Assembly (NCBI RefSeq): GCF_900323885.1
Contig: NZ_OOHJ01000018.1
Span: 248,001-312,000 of the forward strand
DNA: 64,000 nt
Direction: 5' to 3'
From: [Actinomadura] parvosata subsp. kistnae
Lineage (GTDB): Bacteria > Actinomycetota > Actinomycetes > Streptosporangiales > Streptosporangiaceae
Shown here: positions 26,430 through 34,686 of the stretch, piece after piece
Position numbering within the stretch: the first letter of the stretch is position 1
How the letters are laid out: each line of letters begins with the position of its first letter
The notes under the pieces: generated by a model
Databases searched by the model: none
What the model saw: the letters and a program-made list of their open reading frames with translations, nothing else
What the model was told of the DNA's origin: nothing
Program-made: the position numbers and the translations under genes

Positions 26430-26432
26430 CGG

Positions 26433-28163
26433 TCAGCTCTTCCAGGACCAGTCTTGGAAGTACATCAGGTTCATCGGGTCCTGCGGCTCGACGCCCTGGA
26501 GGCCCGACTTGTACGCCGAGATCTGGTAGACGGGGTTCGGCATCCACAGCACCGGCAGGTCCTTGGCCAGGAAGTCGTTGTACTCCTGGAGGGCGCCGGC
26601 GTCGGCGGAGAACTGCGCCTTCTCGATCAGCTTGTCGGCCTCGGGGTTGCTGTAGCTGCCGAGGTTGACGGGGGCGTCGGTCTGGAACAGGCGCTCGCCG
26701 GAGGCGAAGGCCGGGTAGTACCAGCTGCCCTGGGAGCCGAAGAAGGACATGTCCCAGTCGCACTTGGCGTCATCCGGCTTGCACGCCGGGGTGACCGCGA
26801 CGGAGTCGGGCACCTCCTTGATGGTGAGCTGCACGCCGACCTTGGACATCGCCGACTTGATCTCGGCGAACATCTTGGTGGTCGCGGAGAAGCCGGACTG
26901 GCTGGTGACGGTGAAGCTCAGCGGGGTGTCCTTGGCGATGCCCTCGCCGCACAGGGCGGGGTCGGCGCAGGTGGTCTGCCCGTCGGGGGTCACCTTCCAG
27001 CCGTGGCTCTCCAGCAGCTGCTTGGCCTTGGCCGGGTCGAACGGGTAGACGCAGCCCTGACCGGCGGGCGCGCCCTGCTTGGCCGGCACGGGGCCGCAGG
27101 TGGGGGCGGCCATGCCGGACCAGATGACCTTGCTGATCGTGGGCTGGTCGATGAGCATCTGCAGCGCCTGGCGCAGGTACGGCTGCTTGAACAGCACCCC
27201 GGTCTTGGGGTTGTTGAAGTTGAGCTGCAGGTAGGTGATCGACCACCCGTACCAGGGGGCGATCTTGTAGCCCTTCGACTCCAGGTACGCCTTCTGCGAG
27301 AGGTTCGCCGGCGGGATGTAGCCGTAGTCGATCTGGCCGGCGCGCAGCACGTTGAACTCGGCGTCGTCGCCGGTGAACGGGCGCAGCACGATCTTGTTCA
27401 GCTTCGGCTTGTCGGTGCCCGAGTACGTGTCCTGCTTGGCCAGGACCACCTCGCCGCTGGGCACGTAGCTCTGCAGCTTCCACGGGCCGCTGTTGGTCTT
27501 CCACAGCGGGTTCGTCGCGTACGACTTGGGGTCCTTGGAGGCGGCGGTCAGCTCCTCGAAGGTCTTCTTGGCGTCGCCCTTGTCCCAGGCGTGCTGGGGC
27601 AGCGGGACGATCCGGTTGAGCTGGTTGCCGACGAACCAGGCGGTGTTGTACGCCTTCTTCGTGGTCAGGGAGAACGTCTTGTCGTCCTTGACCTTGAAGC
27701 TTTCGATGTTGTCGGGGAAGCCGCCGGGCTTGTAGGACGCCCACTTGTCCTTGTTGGCGGTGACGAGGTCCCACCAGAACCGGATGTCCTTGGTGGTGAT
27801 CGGCTTGCCGTCGTTCCAGGTGTTGTCCTTGAGCGTGATGGTCAGCGTCTTGCCGCCGTCGCTGACGGCCGGCGGCTCGGCCAGCGAGCGCTCGGGGTCG
27901 ACGTTGTCGGTGCTGGATCCGTCGAGCTTGTAGCTGTACAGCTTGCGGTACAGGGCGGTGGAGAAGATCTCGTTCTCGCCCTGGGTGAAGCCGGGTGCCG
28001 AGATCGGCAGGATCCAGTTGGGCGTGCGGAAGGCCACGGTCGCGGTGTCCTTGCCCTGCGCGCCGCCGCCCTGCTGGGCACTGCCGCCGGCGCCTGCGCT
28101 GCAGGCGGTCAGACCGAGCCCGATGGCCACCACGCCGCACACGATGCGGGTTCTCGTCCCCAT
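26433..28163 (-). CDS. Peptide-type ABC transporter substrate-binding lipoprotein
   Basis: 576 residues, family 5 extracellular solute-binding protein (DppA/OppA size). A lipoprotein signal ends in LTACS, so Cys21 would be lipidated and the protein anchored outside the membrane. The DppA-like core includes LYRKLYSYKLDG, VSDGGKTLTITLKDNTWNDGKPITTKD and FDPAKAKQLLESHGW. It is the first gene of the leftward transporter operon, transcribed from the promoter at 28218-28244, divergent from the ROK regulator. Confidence 0.92.
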   Translation of the reverse strand: MGTRTRIVCGVVAIGLGLTACSAGAGGSAQQGGGAQGKDTATVAFRTPNWILPISAPGFTQGENEIFSTALYRKLYSYKLDGSSTDNVDPERSLAEPPAVSDGGKTLTITLKDNTWNDGKPITTKDIRFWWDLVTANKDKWASYKPGGFPDNIESFKVKDDKTFSLTTKKAYNTAWFVGNQLNRIVPLPQHAWDKGDAKKTFEELTAASKDPKSYATNPLWKTNSGPWKLQSYVPSGEVVLAKQDTYSGTDKPKLNKIVLRPFTGDDAEFNVLRAGQIDYGYIPPANLSQKAYLESKGYKIAPWYGWSITYLQLNFNNPKTGVLFKQPYLRQALQMLIDQPTISKVIWSGMAAPTCGPVPAKQGAPAGQGCVYPFDPAKAKQLLESHGWKVTPDGQTTCADPALCGEGIAKDTPLSFTVTSQSGFSATTKMFAEIKSAMSKVGVQLTIKEVPDSVAVTPACKPDDAKCDWDMSFFGSQGSWYYPAFASGERLFQTDAPVNLGSYSNPEADKLIEKAQFSADAGALQEYNDFLAKDLPVLWMPNPVYQISAYKSGLQGVEPQDPMNLMYFQDWSWKS

Positions 28164-28217
28164 GATTCTCCTCGTCGAGACGTGGGCGTGCCCTCCAGGG
28201 GCCGTTCAGCGGGAGAA

Positions 28218-28289
28218 TGTATAGAGGTACAAGTAGTAAGTCAATGCGAAAAATCCACTTTGTTCGCGACACTTATTTCGAGGTAGAGT
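28218..28289. promoter_or_regulatory. Divergent promoters of the peptide ABC operon and ROK regulator
   Basis: An AT-rich island. Leftward: TTGACT (28239-28244) with TATACA (28218-28223), spacer 15. Rightward: TTGTTC (28260-28265) with TAGAGT (28284-28289), spacer 18. An imperfect inverted repeat (TAAGTCAATGCG near 28238 against CGCGACACTTA near 28266) joins the two, a suitable site for the ROK protein to control both directions. Confidence 0.5.
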
Positions 28290-28367
28290 CCGCCGCGAAG
28301 CGTGTTCCAGTGATCGTCTTCGTGCTCGATGATGGGCGCATCTGTTGTTCCTCACGGAGGGAGAGGC

Positions 28368-29573
28368 ATGTCGGACGCCGCCAATCTGCGCGAGCAGGCC
28401 CTGGGTCTGCTGGCCAGCGGCAAGGCCGTCTCTCGCGCCGATCTGGTGGAGATCCTTCAGGTGGCCCCCTCGACGGTCTCCAGCGTCGTGCGCCGCCTGC
28501 TGGAGGAGGGCACGATCCTGGAGGAGGGCGTCGGCGCCTCCACCGGCGGGCGCCGGCCCAGGATCCTGCGCCTGCGCGAGGACGGCGGCGTCTTCGCCGT
28601 CGCCGAGCTGGGCGCCCGCCACGCCCGCGTCGGCCTGTGCTCCCCTTCGGGGGACCTGCTGACGGCCGAGGAGTTCGCCGTCGACATAGGAGCCGGGCCC
28701 AAGGCGATCTTCGACGAGATCGGCGCGGCCTTCGACGGCGTCCGGGCCGCGCACGCGCCCGGCCGGCGGCTGCTGGCCGTCGGCATGGCGCTGCCGGGCC
28801 CGGTCGACTTCCCGCACGGGCGGCTCGTCGGCCCCGCCCGCATGCCCGGCTGGAGCGGGTACGACGTCCAGAGCGACCTGCGCGACCGGTTCCAGGTGAC
28901 CGCCGTCGTCGACAACGACGCCAAGGCCGCCGCCATCGGCGAGCACGTCACCCGGCGCGACTCGGGCGAGCACGCCGCCCGGCGTGACCAGGCAGAGCAC
29001 CCTAACCGGCGCGACCCCGGCGACATGATCTACGTCAAGGCCGGCAGCGGCATCGGCGGCTGCCTCGTCAGCGGCTCGCGCATCTACCGGGGCGGGCGCG
29101 GCCTGAGCGGCGACCTGACCCACGTGCGGGTGGCCGACAGCGGCGAGCGCGAGTGCTCCTGCGGCGGCAGCGGCTGCCTGGAGACCGTCGCCAGCGGCGC
29201 CGCCCTGGCCCGCGAGCTGGCCGGGCGCGGCCTGCCCGTGTCCGACATCCGCGACGTCATCGCCGCCACCGTCAACGCCGACCCGGCCGTGGTCACCCTC
29301 GTCCGCCAGGCCGGCCGGCTGCTCGGCGTCGCCCTGTCGGGGCTGGTCAACTTCCTCAACCCCGACAGCGTCGTCATCGGCGGCGCCCTGTCGAGCCTCG
29401 ACGTCTACGTGGCCGCCGTCAAAGGCATGCTCTACGAGCGCTGCCTGCCGCCGCTGACCCAGTCCCTGTCCATCGAGGCGAGCATCGCCGGCCCCGACGC
29501 GGCCCTCATCGGGCTGGGCCGGCTCCTGCGGGAGACGGCCGACCTGCGTCCGGTGCCGGAAAGTTCCTCCTAG
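28368..29573 (+). CDS. ROK-family transcriptional regulator
   Basis: 401 residues from the ATG at 28368, preceded by GGAGGGAGAGG. N-terminal winged helix about 5-65 (VSRADLVEILQVAPSTVSSVVRRLLEEGTI), then the ROK sugar-kinase-like domain with VVDNDAKAAAIGEH, YVKAGSGIGG and zinc motif CSCGGSGCLE. Three 10-residue repeats (GEHVTRRDS, GEHAARRDQ, AEHPNRRDP) interrupt the fold between VVDNDAKAAA and DMIYVKAG; the DNA repeat is 30 bp. Divergent from the peptide transporter operon and upstream of the M81 peptidase, so a regulator of both is likely. Confidence 0.9.
   Translation: MSDAANLREQALGLLASGKAVSRADLVEILQVAPSTVSSVVRRLLEEGTILEEGVGASTGGRRPRILRLREDGGVFAVAELGARHARVGLCSPSGDLLTAEEFAVDIGAGPKAIFDEIGAAFDGVRAAHAPGRRLLAVGMALPGPVDFPHGRLVGPARMPGWSGYDVQSDLRDRFQVTAVVDNDAKAAAIGEHVTRRDSGEHAARRDQAEHPNRRDPGDMIYVKAGSGIGGCLVSGSRIYRGGRGLSGDLTHVRVADSGERECSCGGSGCLETVASGAALARELAGRGLPVSDIRDVIAATVNADPAVVTLVRQAGRLLGVALSGLVNFLNPDSVVIGGALSSLDVYVAAVKGMLYERCLPPLTQSLSIEASIAGPDAALIGLGRLLRETADLRPVPESSS
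28939..29024 (+). repeat. 30-bp in-frame repeat within the ROK gene
   Basis: Nearly three copies of a 30-bp unit of the form GGCGAGCACGYCRCCCGGCG, which encode the GEHxxRRDxG insert. The period keeps the frame. The insert lies in the sugar-kinase-like fold where most ROK proteins are continuous. Confidence 0.75.
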
Positions 29574-29587
29574 AAAGCAGCACAGCA

Positions 29588-31027
29588 GTGTCCTTGCGCA
29601 TCGCCATCTGCGGCGTCCACATCGAGTCCAGCACGTTCTCCCCGCACCTGAGCGGCACCGCCGACTTCGAGGTCACCCGGGGCCAGGCCCTGCTCGCCCG
29701 GTACGGCTGGCTCGCCGAGCCGTGGGCGGCCGGCGTCGAATGGGTGCCGATCGTGCACGCCCGCGCCCTGCCCGGCGGCGCCGTCGAGCCCGCCGCGTAC
29801 GACGCCTGGCGGGCCGAGATCGTCGAGGGCCTGTCCGACGGCACGTTCGACGGCGTCCTGCTGGACATCCACGGCGCCATGAGCGTCGTCGGCCGCCAGG
29901 ACGCCGAAGGCGACCTGATCACCGCCGTCCGCTCCGTGATCGGCCCCGAGCCGCTCGTGTCGGCCGCGATGGACCTGCACGGCAACGTCTCCCCCACCCT
30001 GTTCGCCGGCTGCGACCTGCTGACCTGCTACCGCACCGCGCCCCACGTGGACGTCTGGGAGACCCGCGAGCGCGCCGCCCGCAACCTCGTCGAAGCGCTG
30101 CGCCGCGGCGGCCGGCCGCACAAGGCGCTCGTCCACGTGCCGATCCTGCTGCCCGGCGAGATGACCAGCACCCGCGTCGAGCCCGCCCGCGGCCTGTACG
30201 CCCGCATCCCCGAGATCGAAGCCAGGCCCGGCGTGATCGACGCCGCCGTCTGGATCGGCTTCGCCTGGGCCGACGAGCCGCGCTGCACCGGCGCGGTCGT
30301 CGCCACCGGCACCGACGCCGCCGCCACCGAGCAGGCGGCCCGCGAGCTGGGGCAGGCGTTCTGGGACGCCCGCGACGACTTCGCCTTCGTCGCCCCCACC
30401 GGCTCCATGGACGAATGCCTCGACGCCGCGCTCAAGGACGGCTCCGCCCGCCCGTACTTCATCAGCGACTCCGGCGACAACCCCGGCGCGGGCGGCGCCG
30501 ACGACGTCACCTACGCCCTGGAGCGGATGCTGGCCAGGCCCGAGATCCGCGACGGCTCGGTCCGCGCCGTCTACGCCTCCCTGTACGACCCGGAGGCCGT
30601 GGCCGCCGTCTCCCACCTGCCGGTCGGCTCGCCCGTCAGCGTGCGCGCCGGGGGCCGCGTCGACACCCGCCCGCCGGGGCCGCTGCTGCTGGAGGGCACG
30701 CTGGAGGCGCTGGCCGACGACCCCGACGGCGGGCTCGTGGCCGGCGTGCGCATCGGCGGGCTGAGCGTCTTCCTCACCTCGCGGCGGATGCAGTACCGGC
30801 TGCTGGAGTCGTACCGGCGGCTCGGGGTGGACGTCGCCGAGGTGGACGTGGTCGCGGTCAAGATCGGGTACCTGGAGCCGGAGCTGTTCGAGGCGGCGGC
30901 CGACTGGATGCTCGCGCTCACGCCGGGCGGCGTGGACCAGGACCTGCACCGGCTCCCGTACCGCAACCTGAAGCGCCCCATCTTCCCCCTGGACCAGGAC
31001 GCGGCACTCGACCTCAGCCCGCGCTGA
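29588..31027 (+). CDS. M81-family (MlrC-like) metallopeptidase
   Basis: 479 residues from a GTG at 29588, 14 bp after the ROK stop; only a weak AGAAAG precedes it. The start of the protein (LRIAICGVHIESSTFSPHLSG) and DIHGAMSVVG, AAMDLHGNVSP and CYRTAPHVDVWETRERAA match microcystinase C-type zinc enzymes; the DLHGN Asp and His and the APHVD His are the likely metal ligands. A second domain has ISDSGDNPGAGG. MlrC cleaves linear microcystin and small peptides, so with the divergent peptide transporter this suggests uptake and breakdown of small, perhaps modified, peptides. Confidence 0.88.
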   Translation: MSLRIAICGVHIESSTFSPHLSGTADFEVTRGQALLARYGWLAEPWAAGVEWVPIVHARALPGGAVEPAAYDAWRAEIVEGLSDGTFDGVLLDIHGAMSVVGRQDAEGDLITAVRSVIGPEPLVSAAMDLHGNVSPTLFAGCDLLTCYRTAPHVDVWETRERAARNLVEALRRGGRPHKALVHVPILLPGEMTSTRVEPARGLYARIPEIEARPGVIDAAVWIGFAWADEPRCTGAVVATGTDAAATEQAARELGQAFWDARDDFAFVAPTGSMDECLDAALKDGSARPYFISDSGDNPGAGGADDVTYALERMLARPEIRDGSVRAVYASLYDPEAVAAVSHLPVGSPVSVRAGGRVDTRPPGPLLLEGTLEALADDPDGGLVAGVRIGGLSVFLTSRRMQYRLLESYRRLGVDVAEVDVVAVKIGYLEPELFEAAADWMLALTPGGVDQDLHRLPYRNLKRPIFPLDQDAALDLSPR

Positions 31028-31063
31028 CCTGAGCCCGCACTCGACCTCAGCCCTCGCCGACCT
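31004..31063. repeat. 33-bp repeat at the converging ends of the M81 and CaiB genes
   Basis: GCACTCGACCTCAGCCC at 31004 recurs at 31037, with 25 of 27 bases alike and a 33-bp period. The first copy holds the M81 stop, the second the CaiB stop (31047). Reading leftward in the CaiB frame, the stop is followed by ten codons (GRVRAQVSAG) and a second TGA. Confidence 0.75.
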
Positions 31064-32228
31064 CCGCGCGGATGCTCGGGCCGTCGGCGTCGAGCACCGG
31101 CGGGGCCGTGTGGTCGCGGCGGGTGGTCTCCCGCTCGCCGTCCGGGCCCGCCGTGAAGAAGCGCAGCGGCGGGCCGGGCAGGCGCAGGGGGCCGAGCGTG
31201 TCGTGCTCGACGTCCACGAGCAGGCCCTGCGACAGCGTCTGGTCCCACGCGTAGACCTCGTCGATCGTGCGGACCTTGCCCGCCGGGATGCCGGCCGCGG
31301 CCAGGCGGGCGAGCAGGGTCTCGGCCGGGTGGGCGGCGAAGGCGGTCTCGATCAGCTCGATCACCCGTTCCCGGTTGGCGACGCGCTCGCCGTTCGTCGC
31401 CAGGCCCGGCGCCTGCGGGTCCAGGCCGAACTCGGCGCACAGCCGGCGCCACAGCGGCTCGCTGCCGCACGAGAGCTGCACCGACCCGTCCTGGCAGCGG
31501 AACAGCCCGTACGGCGCGATCGACGGATGGTGGTTGCCCTGGGCGCGCCCGACCTGGCCCGCGACGGTCCACGCCGTGCCCTGGAAGGCGTGCACGCCGA
31601 CGACGGAGGCCAGCAGCGAGGTGCGCACGACCTGGCCGCGGCCCGTGCGCTGCCGCTCGATCAGCGCGGCCAGCACCCCGGACGCGCCGTGCAGGCCGGC
31701 CAGCAGGTCCGCGATCGGGACGCCGACGCGTTGCGGGTCGTCCGGCCCCGATCCGGTGAGCGACATCAGCCCGGCCTCGCCCTGCGCGATCTGGTCGTAG
31801 CCCGCCCGGCCGCCTTCGGGGCCGTCGTGCCCGAAGCCGCTGATGGACAGCGTGACCAGGCGCGGGTTCAGCTCGGCCAGGACGCCGGTGCCGAAGCCGA
31901 GCCGGTCGAGCGTGCCGGGGCGGAAGTTCTCCATGAGCACGTCGGCGCGGCGCAGCAGGCTCGTGAGCACGTCGCGGTCGGCGTCGTCCTTGAGGTCGAG
32001 GGCGATCGACTCCTTGTTGCGGTTGGCCGACAGGAAGTACGTCGACTCGCGGTCGCCGTGCTCGGGCCGCACGAACGGCGGGCCCCAGCCGCGGGTGTCG
32101 TCACCGCCGGCCGGGTTCTCCACCTTGATGACGCGGGCGCCCAGGTCGCCCAGCATCATGGCGGCGTGCGGGCCGGCGAGGGCGCGGGTGAGGTCGACGA
32201 CGAGCACGCCGTCGAGCGGTCCTGGCAT
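31047..32228 (-). CDS. CaiB/BaiF-family (class III) CoA-transferase
   Basis: 393 residues from the ATG at 32228, with GGAG six bases upstream; further upstream the frame gives only proline-rich sequence. Family features: LDGVLVVDLTRALAGPHAAMMLGDLGARVIKVENP, GDDTRGWGPPF, SANRNKESIALDLK, DVLMENFRPGTLDRLGFG, GYDQIAQGEAGLMSLTG. These enzymes move CoA between carboxylic acids, activating a substrate for degradation. It is the last gene of the leftward GntR/DUF3500 group, so it probably activates an intermediate of the same pathway. Confidence 0.9.
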   Translation of the reverse strand: MPGPLDGVLVVDLTRALAGPHAAMMLGDLGARVIKVENPAGGDDTRGWGPPFVRPEHGDRESTYFLSANRNKESIALDLKDDADRDVLTSLLRRADVLMENFRPGTLDRLGFGTGVLAELNPRLVTLSISGFGHDGPEGGRAGYDQIAQGEAGLMSLTGSGPDDPQRVGVPIADLLAGLHGASGVLAALIERQRTGRGQVVRTSLLASVVGVHAFQGTAWTVAGQVGRAQGNHHPSIAPYGLFRCQDGSVQLSCGSEPLWRRLCAEFGLDPQAPGLATNGERVANRERVIELIETAFAAHPAETLLARLAAAGIPAGKVRTIDEVYAWDQTLSQGLLVDVEHDTLGPLRLPGPPLRFFTAGPDGERETTRRDHTAPPVLDADGPSIRAEVGEG

Positions 32229-32241
32229 GGGGGCTCCGATC

Positions 32242-32628
32242 TCAATGGGTGGCGGCGGGCGCGGGCGCGCCGAGGCGGGCGAGGAAGCCGGTGGCGAGCT
32301 CGGCGGCCGCGTCACCGGCACCATAGAGGTGGAAGTCCGGCCGCACCAGCACGGCGCCGGCGGCGAGCGTGTCCAGCCAGGCGCCGTACACCCCGTCCAC
32401 GTCCTCGACCACCGTGACCCCGGGCAGCTCGGGCCCCGACAGCGCCACCAGGTCGACGCCCAGCTCCTTCAGCGCCGCGCCGGGCACCCCGGCCAGGCCG
32501 CCCGCGTCCCGGGCGATCAGCGCGCCCGGCCCGCCGAACACGTCGTCGAACAGCCCCGCCACTCCGCTGGGGAGCCGCACGCGGCCCTGGCGGGCGAGCA
32601 GGCCGCCGGCGGGGCCGCGCCTCGGCGC
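32242..32628 (-). pseudogene. C-terminal remnant of a class A FAD monooxygenase (MhpA-like)
   Basis: About 125 codons, open directly behind the DUF3500 stop codon (32629) and in the same frame, without a convincing own start (a GTG at 32580 is possible). The peptide resembles the thioredoxin-like C-terminal domain of aromatic hydroxylases: GLLARQGRVRLPSGVAGLFDDVF, LKELGVDLVAL, GVYGAWLDTLAAGAVLVRPDFHLYG. The FAD- and substrate-binding parts (about 380 residues) are absent. I infer that a deletion removed them and joined the remnant to the DUF3500 gene. The assignment rests on motif memory, not a search. Confidence 0.55.
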
Positions 32629-33876
32629 TCACCTGGCCCGCTCCTGCCACTGCCGCACCCAGGCGCGGCCGTAGTCGTTGCCGTGCGGGGTACGCAGCAC
32701 GGTGTGGACGTGGAACGGCTTGGGCGTGTCGTAGTCGAGGAAGACCCCGCAGTGGTGGTCGAGCTCGGCGATGAGCACCGGCGACTGCAACCGGTAGTAG
32801 AACACGTCACCGGGCCGGTGCCCGCCGATCCAGCAGAACCACGTCTCGTCCAGGTGCTCGGCGATCTCCCGCAGCCGGGCCGCGCGCGGCCCCTCGGGCA
32901 GCAGCCGGACGAACTCCTCGGCGATGGCCAGCGCGTGCGTCCGCGCCTCGGCGGGCGCGCCGATCAGCCGGATCCCCTCGAACGGGATGACCCGGTTGTC
33001 CTGGAACGCTCCCGCCAGGTGGCGTTCGTCACCCGGATGCACCCGGCCCTCCGGCATCGCCGGATCGACCATCCGCTCGTACAGGACGGCCTGGCGCCGC
33101 TGCTCCTCCGGCAGGGCCGCCATCAGCGCCAGCCCGAGCCGCACCCGGTCGGCGAACAGGTCGCGCAGGCCCGCGTGCGGCCCCGCGTCGATCTCGTCCG
33201 GCTCGGCACCGAGGAACACCGGCGAGAGCGCCATGCGCCCCTCGACGACCAGGCAGTTGAGCGCGCAGTGGTGGCCGTAGAGCTGCCACCCCCACGGGGC
33301 GCGCGGGTCGGGGGTGCCGTAGAGGGCGATGTTGTAGCTGAACTCGTTGAGGATGCTCTCCAGGCCGACGACCTCGCCGAGGAAGCCGTTGACCAGCATC
33401 ATCGCGTGCGCGAGCCGGTAGCCCTCCGGCGAGAGCGAGGCCCGCACCAGCGCCAGCGCCCGCTCGCGGACGGCCTCCCGCTGGAGGTCCAGCCGCAGGC
33501 CGGTGTCGAACTGCATGAACTCCGGGTTCGCCCACGTCTGCCACTCCACGGCGTCGGCGGCGAAGGAGATCCGCTCGCGTCCCTCGTCGTCGAGGACGGC
33601 GAGCAGGTCGTTCGCGGCGGCCACCATCGCCTCGACCGGCGCCTGCTCGCCCGGCTCGGCGGGCTTGAGCGGGTAGAGGCCGGCGCGCAGGACGCCGTTC
33701 TCGGTGACGCCGTGGAAGTCGTTCCTGTAGAGCGGCGTCCAGCCCTCGACCAGGCCGCCGGTGAACGTGCCCGGCTTCCTCGCGAACTCGCCGTAGGCGT
33801 ACGGGTCGAGCCCCCGCACCTCCGCCAGCCTCGGGTGGTCGGGCGGGAACAGGTACTGGCGGTACTCACCGGGCAT
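32629..33876 (-). CDS. DUF3500 domain-containing protein
   Basis: 415 residues, start ATG 33876 with AAGGGG upstream. No signal peptide. It matches the DUF3500 family in size and in motifs such as WANPEFMQFDTGLRLDLQ, NEFSYNIALYGTPDPRAPWGWQLYGHHCALN, VFLGAEPDEID, and the histidine-rich end ELDHHCGVFLDYD, PFHVHTVLRTPHGNDYG. The conserved His, Asp and Glu residues suggest a metal or hydrolytic centre, but the family function is not known to me. It lies between a GntR regulator and the CoA-transferase, opposite an FAH-fold enzyme, so a catabolic role is likely. Confidence 0.88.
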   Translation of the reverse strand: MPGEYRQYLFPPDHPRLAEVRGLDPYAYGEFARKPGTFTGGLVEGWTPLYRNDFHGVTENGVLRAGLYPLKPAEPGEQAPVEAMVAAANDLLAVLDDEGRERISFAADAVEWQTWANPEFMQFDTGLRLDLQREAVRERALALVRASLSPEGYRLAHAMMLVNGFLGEVVGLESILNEFSYNIALYGTPDPRAPWGWQLYGHHCALNCLVVEGRMALSPVFLGAEPDEIDAGPHAGLRDLFADRVRLGLALMAALPEEQRRQAVLYERMVDPAMPEGRVHPGDERHLAGAFQDNRVIPFEGIRLIGAPAEARTHALAIAEEFVRLLPEGPRAARLREIAEHLDETWFCWIGGHRPGDVFYYRLQSPVLIAELDHHCGVFLDYDTPKPFHVHTVLRTPHGNDYGRAWVRQWQERAR

Positions 33877-33897
33877 GGCAGGCCCCTTCGGTCTTTC

Positions 33898-34617
33898 TCA
33901 GGTGGTGGTGTTGTGCCGGGCCACGGCGGCGCGCACCGCGGCCTCGTCGCCGTCGGCGATCGCCTCGACCAGGTCGGCGTGGACCTGGTGGCGCTCGGCG
34001 CGGTAGCCGGCGGCGGCCGCGTCGTCGTCGAAGCGGGAGGACGCGGCCCCCAGGTGGCCCAGCGTGCCGATGTAGACGGCGCGCGCCATCGCGTTGGGGC
34101 TGATCGCGGCGATGCGCTCGTGCAGGGCCCAGTTGGCGCGCATGAACCCGGCCCAGTCGGGCACCGCCTCAAGCTGCCCCAGCAGGGCGCGCAGGTCGGC
34201 GACGTCCTGGGCGGTGCGGTGCCGGGCGGCGCCGACGTCGATCAGCTCCTCGAGGTGGTCGCGCAGCTCGATGGCGTCGGCGACCGTGCCCGGCTCCTCC
34301 TCGACGCTCAGCAGCGTGTGCCGCAGCCGCACCACGGGCCCGCGCTCGGCGACGAACAGCCCGCCGCCACGCCCCGGCCTGATCTCCAGCACGCCCCGGT
34401 CGCGCAGCAGCCGGACGGCCTCGCTGACCGTCGCGTAGGCCAGACCGGTCTCCGCGCGCAACGACTCCAGCGTGCCGACCGGCTCGCCGGGGGCCAGGCC
34501 ACGCGTGCGGATCCGGTCGTCGAGCAGGGCGGCCAGTTGCTCGGCGCGGGTGCGCGCGCCCTGCCCCACGCCGGTCAGGGCTTGTCCGGACGAGGAAGTC
34601 TGCGGCATAGTCCTCAT
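33898..34617 (-). CDS. GntR-family regulator, FCD subfamily
   Basis: 239 residues from ATG 34617 (ATG 34608 is an alternative). Winged helix about 25-95 (LAPGEPVGTLESLRAETGLAYATVSEAVRLLRDRGVLEIRPGRGGGLFV) and a helical FCD ligand domain with the expected metal-site residues (ELRDHLEELIDVGAA, NWALHERIAAIS, RAERHQVHADLVEAI). FCD regulators are usually repressors released by an acid substrate of the pathway they control. The strong palindrome at 34633-34652 between this gene and the FAH-fold gene is its probable operator. Confidence 0.9.
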   Translation of the reverse strand: MRTMPQTSSSGQALTGVGQGARTRAEQLAALLDDRIRTRGLAPGEPVGTLESLRAETGLAYATVSEAVRLLRDRGVLEIRPGRGGGLFVAERGPVVRLRHTLLSVEEEPGTVADAIELRDHLEELIDVGAARHRTAQDVADLRALLGQLEAVPDWAGFMRANWALHERIAAISPNAMARAVYIGTLGHLGAASSRFDDDAAAAGYRAERHQVHADLVEAIADGDEAAVRAAVARHNTTT

Positions 34618-34632
34618 CTAAGCACAAACCTG

Positions 34633-34652
34633 CGAACCTTTATAAGGGTTCG
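34633..34652. promoter_or_regulatory. GntR operator overlapping divergent -10 regions
   Basis: A 20-bp near-perfect palindrome: CGAACC and GGTTCG as outer arms with a TTATAA-type core. The core provides a TATAA-like -10 in both directions, so one bound protein would silence both the GntR gene and the FAH-fold gene. Confidence 0.65.
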
Positions 34653-34686
34653 TTTCTTTCAGCGCGCACGCAAGGAGAGATCACCG

